Below, piece by piece: positions 60,150 through 64,000 of a stretch of 64,000 nucleotides of DNA (position 1 is its first letter; every line of letters begins with the position of its first letter). A model generated the notes under the pieces. The model ran no database searches. It worked only from the letters and a program-made list of their open reading frames with translations, and was not told the DNA's origin. Made by a program: the position numbers and the translations under genes. This stretch comes from Flammula alnicola (Eukaryota > Basidiomycota > Agaricomycetes > Agaricales > Strophariaceae): the NCBI GenBank assembly GCA_015499995.1, contig JADNRV010000001.1:806001-870000 (forward strand), in the 5' to 3' direction.

Positions 60150-60619
60150 CCTAGCTTGGGAACGATATGCAGTATCAGATTATAGGTCGGAACGACTGGT
60201 CAGACGTCTGGAGAAGATGGCTCTACACGTGCGCCGCACTGATGAAATCAAGGTTGGCTGATATAACTGCCATCGTCAAACAAGTTGTTGATCATTTATC
60301 ACATCCATGGTTACCGAATTTAATTGCTACATATGCTTACCTTGACCCGGAATCGTTCTCATCCTCCTCACTGTCCTCTCATGAACCCACTCTACTAGTC
60401 TTTCGTCTTCTATCTTTTTAATCTTGGAGCTTTGCTGAGCTGGAGCCTCTTGCTTGCACCTACCTTTTATCTGTATTCGGGTTAGTGCGTTCATTTTGCA
60501 TAGTGGCAACAAGGTTAAAGGCTTGCAGCAATCCTTTCTTTAGCAGTGCATTCTCGAGGATATAAACATTTCTAACTACGAAGTACGCCCTGTTGCTCCG
60601 TTGTTGCCAGAGGATATCC
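60150..60619. promoter_or_regulatory. Divergent promoter region, CSN4 / repeat-protein gene
   Basis: These 470 bp lie between divergent start codons. A TATAAAC lies at about 60561, 59 bp before the ATG of the plus-strand gene, and could be a core promoter. Short open frames here are not protein-like. Confidence 0.5.
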
Positions 60620-63600
60620 ATGACACCCCTTATGCAGATTCCTGCCATGTCCCGACTCACCGCATCGCCATTTCACAAGCCCTCGCCCTTTCAATTTCCT
60701 CGCGCACCCCCTAGTCCTCCTGATACTAATTCAGACACCATTATCCCTGGCATGCCCATCCCCATGTTATCCGCTGCACAATCCCTTTCAGGGCAAGATT
60801 TTGGCGTGGCCGAAGGCGGGCTGGCAAGCGCAAGCCCCGATACCCCGGGTTCACGCTTGAGAAAATCCTCCTCAATCCCGTACCACAGCTCAGGGTTCCG
60901 CGAGAACAAGGATAGGACAAGTCAGAGGGGCGGCAAGCCTTTAATCATTGTGATCCCACCGCCGACTCTATTCCAAGTTCCCGGACAACATGGGCCCACG
61001 ATCGCCAGTGGTCCGTATCATCGGCTAACACAGGGGGTCGTCATGCCTCTTTTCCCGTCGGTATGAATCGTGAGATATGCTACATGGAAAGTCTATTAAC
61101 AGAGCTTACAGATGTTCGGCCAGTTGACAGCTATTGCGCGAGAATTCAACTTTCCAAGTACCTCAGGACTTTGCCTATATTTCCATTACGTTGAAGATGG
61201 GCTTACTTTGACGCCCCGAATTTCTGACGATTCTTGGCAAAGCCTTTGGGGGCATCTCTCCGAGCCGTTATTTCCCAACGAACGTCGACCTTTGATCGGT
61301 GGGAAGATCGAATTCGACATAGACCATCGTCTCGCGCGGTGGTACGCCGCCTGGATATCCTCCATTCACAGGGAAATTTCAGATGCAAGTCATTATTATC
61401 CGTTTACCGCTCCATCACTTGGGCATTTCCGGGCAGAAAGCAGGACCACGACAACTGATGGACGTCCCTTCGATGATGACGTGGGTGACAATTCGGTGAT
61501 TCATCAACACAGCGCGCCGATTACCCGCCATGTTCCCCGGAAACTATCCTTGGTGGAAAGATTTGAAACATCGTCGGCTCGACCGGATATTAAACCAAAC
61601 CCACGGTCTCTAGGCTCGCAACCAGAAATACCTCCCAGTGGTTCACAGGCTCTTTCGCCAATAGTTCAAGAGGACGAACCTAAAACCGCGAAGCAAGATC
61701 TTAACAGTCGCGTCAAATCCTGGAGGGCAAGCGCCCACTTGAACCCTACTCCTCTTGCTGCAACTGGACAAACTAGTCTTGAGCCTCCGAACCTTCCAAA
61801 CGGCATGCTCTTGGACCCTTCATCCTCGCTGGAGGTCGACGAAGAGGAGCTGAAGATGGAGGACTTCACCTGGTCGGTTTCATCGGCTGGACCTCAATCC
61901 TCTGGAGAGGTATCTCCAGTTTCGTGGGGTCGTGTTCCATCAGTACATTTAGACAGCCGTTTAGAAGGTTCTGTATGCAGCACTCCTTCTATTCAAACTT
62001 CCTTCGGACCGTCGGATTCCGACCCTTTCTCACCTGCTTCGCCCTTTGCGCGCATACCTTCTCCTGACATCGCGCAGCGCTTCTACGAAGATGTACCCGA
62101 TACGCCATTAACGGCTACTTCCTGGGGAGCGCCGCTTTCCTACCCTCCATCTCCACCACCGACCTCGTCCTTTGCACGTGTGCCATCTCCTGACATCGCC
62201 CAACGATTTTATGAAGATGTGCCCGATACGCCACTGACGGCTACGACTTGGGGGGCACCCCTTTCATACCCTCCATCTCCGCGATGCTTCTCGCCAGTTC
62301 CATCTCTCGACCTGGGAGAGCGGGCAAGGTTCGACGATTTCGAACCGACTCTGCATTACCCGCGGTCCCTAGAACCAACATCGCAGGCATCATCGGAAAT
62401 CTGGCCCCACGTTTGGCCGTACAACATTGGCCATTCAAATTTGTCGTCATCGTCTACTTATCTCAGCAAAGAACAAGCAGGCGCAAATGACCAGATTAAT
62501 GGAATATGGCCTCACGTTTGGCCGTACAACATTGACCATTCAAAGTTGTCGTCATCTATCGACCTCAGCCATGAGCAAGCAGTCGCAAGTGACCAGAGTC
62601 GTGGAATATGGCCTCATGTTTGGCCGTACAATATTGACCATTCAAAGTTGTCGTCGACATCTACTTATCTCAACGATGAGCAAACAGTCGCAAATTCCCA
62701 AAGTGATGGAATATGGCACCACGTTTGGCCGTACAACACTGATCATTCAAAGTTGTCGTCGTCATCTGCCGAGCTCAGCGATGAGCAAGCAGCCTTATAT
62801 GACCAGCGTAATGGAATATGGCCCCACGTCTGGCCATATAACGGTGTCCATTCCACATCTACAACCACCCAAGTAGATTCGTCCACTCGATCAACCTTCG
62901 GATACCCATATATCAACATCTGTGAGTGCATCATTTTCTGCATTCAGCTGGCCTCAGTCATTGATTCAAATATTTTAGATCATCCTGTCTACCCTCATCT
63001 CGACATCTACCCTTTGATTCCTGCTGCTACACAAACGAGCTCTTCGGGAGAGCAGGTGGCAAATGTCGGTATTAGCCTTGTTGTCAGACTCCCCTCTGTA
63101 TATCCCACAATCAAATTATGTGAGTTGAATTCTTGCCCTTGATTTTCTTTTCTAATTCGGCTACCAGATGCAGATGTCTATCCTCATAATTTGAGTAGCA
63201 TATATCCTTCCGTGCCGTTACCTCAGGAAAGCTCTGCCCCACATGCCGATGCCGATGCCTACCCTCATAATTTGGATAACATATATCCCGCCGTTACTCA
63301 ACTACAAGGAGGCGTCATTCGGGATATAGATGCTCATGTTTATCCTCATAATCTGGATTTCATCTATCCTCCCATTCATACAGGCGCCGATGGCTATCCT
63401 CATAACTTGGATCAAATATATCCTCACGGTAGTGGGTCTCAAGGAAGCATCCAACATACAGAAATTTATCCATTCTTCAATCTGTGTACGGGGGTGTTCT
63501 CTTTCACAGCATTCATCATTTTCACTGACTTCCATTCCTTTTCGTAGACCCTCCAACTATGCCCCCTTTTTTCGCGCATCTTTCGTTACACATGTGCAAC

Positions 63601-64000
63601 CCCAGATCACAATACCCTGACTTTGAGATATGTAAGCAGCTCTGTTATCTGGACATCCACATGTACTGAGTTCTTGGCCAGACCCGGAGATTCCTACGCA
63701 CACTGCGACCGGTCGTTTGCAGGGGCTACCACGATCGCTTACCTCTTCGACACCTGAAGATTGGCTCTCAGGATCTGTATATCCTGCATTCAATCTGTGT
63801 AAGTACTTGAAAGATATTGTTAATAACCATCACTCATGTCTTGAATTTAGACCCTGCAGTGTATCCCTTCTTCGACCTCTACCCTTCTGTAGAAACTCGA
63901 ATGGTGTCGGAGATCGGTATAAATTTTCTCTCCTATTTCTTGACTTGCCCTCATTCATTTCTCCATAGATTCAACCATGTCCTCCACTGACCACAAGCAG
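60620..64000 (+). CDS. Unrecognised modular protein with aromatic tandem repeats (runs off window)
   Basis: I do not recognise this family. The start MTPLMQIPAMSRLTASPFHK opens a Pro/Ser-rich region. One phase-0 intron (61061-61111) leads to a 1.8-kb exon. Residues about 148-240 look globular: FGQLTAIAREFNFPSTSGLC and RPLIGGKIEFDIDHRLARWY, with FPNERRP. Then come a disordered Ser/Pro/Glu-rich part, two copies of a 42-residue unit, and five copies of a 34-35-residue unit headed IWPHVWPYN. From 62922 the gene changes style: exons of 141, 318, 84, 117 and 66 bp encode segments such as VYPHLDIYP, DAYPHNLDNIYPAV and VYPAFNLYPAVYPFFDLYP. Each exon is divided from the next by a phase-1 intron inside a Tyr codon. 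No signal peptide or membrane segment is seen. The gene continues past base 64000. Confidence 0.85.
62045..62296 (+). repeat. 126-bp coding duplication, two copies plus degenerate trace
   Basis: Copy one starts at 62045 and copy two at 62171, exactly 126 bp (42 codons) apart. Both encode FAR-I/V-PSPDIAQRFYEDV followed by PDTPLTAT-S/T-WGAPLSYP. Downstream, PVPSLDLGERARFDDFEP at about 62290-62345 looks like a decayed third copy. Confidence 0.9.
62399..62851 (+). repeat. Five tandem 102-105-bp coding repeats (WPHVWPYN units)
   Basis: Unit starts at 62399, 62504, 62606, 62711 and 62816 give spacings of 105, 102, 105 and 105 bp. Each unit opens IW-P/H-HVWPYN, then HS-x-LSS, a Ser/Thr run, an L-S/N-x-EQ segment and a polar stretch before the next copy. 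The aromatic core is nearly invariant while the linker varies. Confidence 0.93.

Overview
The window reads as nuclear DNA from a mushroom-forming basidiomycete (Agaricomycetes). This is inferred from protein-coding genes on both strands broken by many short GT-AG introns of about 45-60 nt, from short intergenic gaps, and from a gene set that is fungal in character: SSD1, a Zn2Cys6 regulator, a CipC-like stress protein, and a PDI ending in HDEL. No species can be named from the sequence alone. No tRNA, rRNA, CRISPR array or prokaryotic feature was seen.

Layout. From 1 to 7.1 kb there are three minus-strand genes: an SSD1-type RNB protein cut by the left edge, the catalytic NAD-isocitrate dehydrogenase subunit, and the ESCRT-III subunit VPS24. 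A solo LTR with a 5-bp target duplication sits just upstream of VPS24. From 8.3 to 20.4 kb follow a Zn2Cys6 transcription factor, MED17, ribosomal protein L5, an RBM42-like RRM protein, a degraded second LTR copy, a verprolin/WIP-like WH2 protein and protein disulfide isomerase. From 20.6 to 29.7 kb are the gamma-tubulin complex protein GCP3/SPC98, TCTP, UTP15 and CTNNBL1. TRA1 fills 30.1-41.7 kb and is followed by MED20.

From 43 to 47.8 kb the content is more accessory: two lineage-specific hypotheticals, a CipC-like protein, a small cryptic gene and a gene-poor stretch. From 47.8 to 60.1 kb are a TGL4-type patatin lipase, a DCAF6/8-type WD40 protein, the CTK1 kinase and COP9 signalosome subunit 4. 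The right end (60.6 kb to the edge) holds an unrecognised protein built of aromatic tandem repeats and frame-preserving exon modules.

How they fit together. Most genes are housekeeping and unrelated to each other. There is a loose concentration of RNA polymerase II machinery (MED17, MED20, TRA1, CTK1) and of ribosome biogenesis and translation genes (RPL5, UTP15, TCTP). Several pairs share short divergent promoters (RPL5/RBM42-like, TCTP/UTP15, CTNNBL1/TRA1). The least explained items are the repeat protein at the right edge, the two LTR copies in promoter positions, and the cryptic gene near 46.7 kb. Exon boundaries were deduced by eye from splice signals and reading frame, so gene spans run from the chosen ATG to the stop and include introns.
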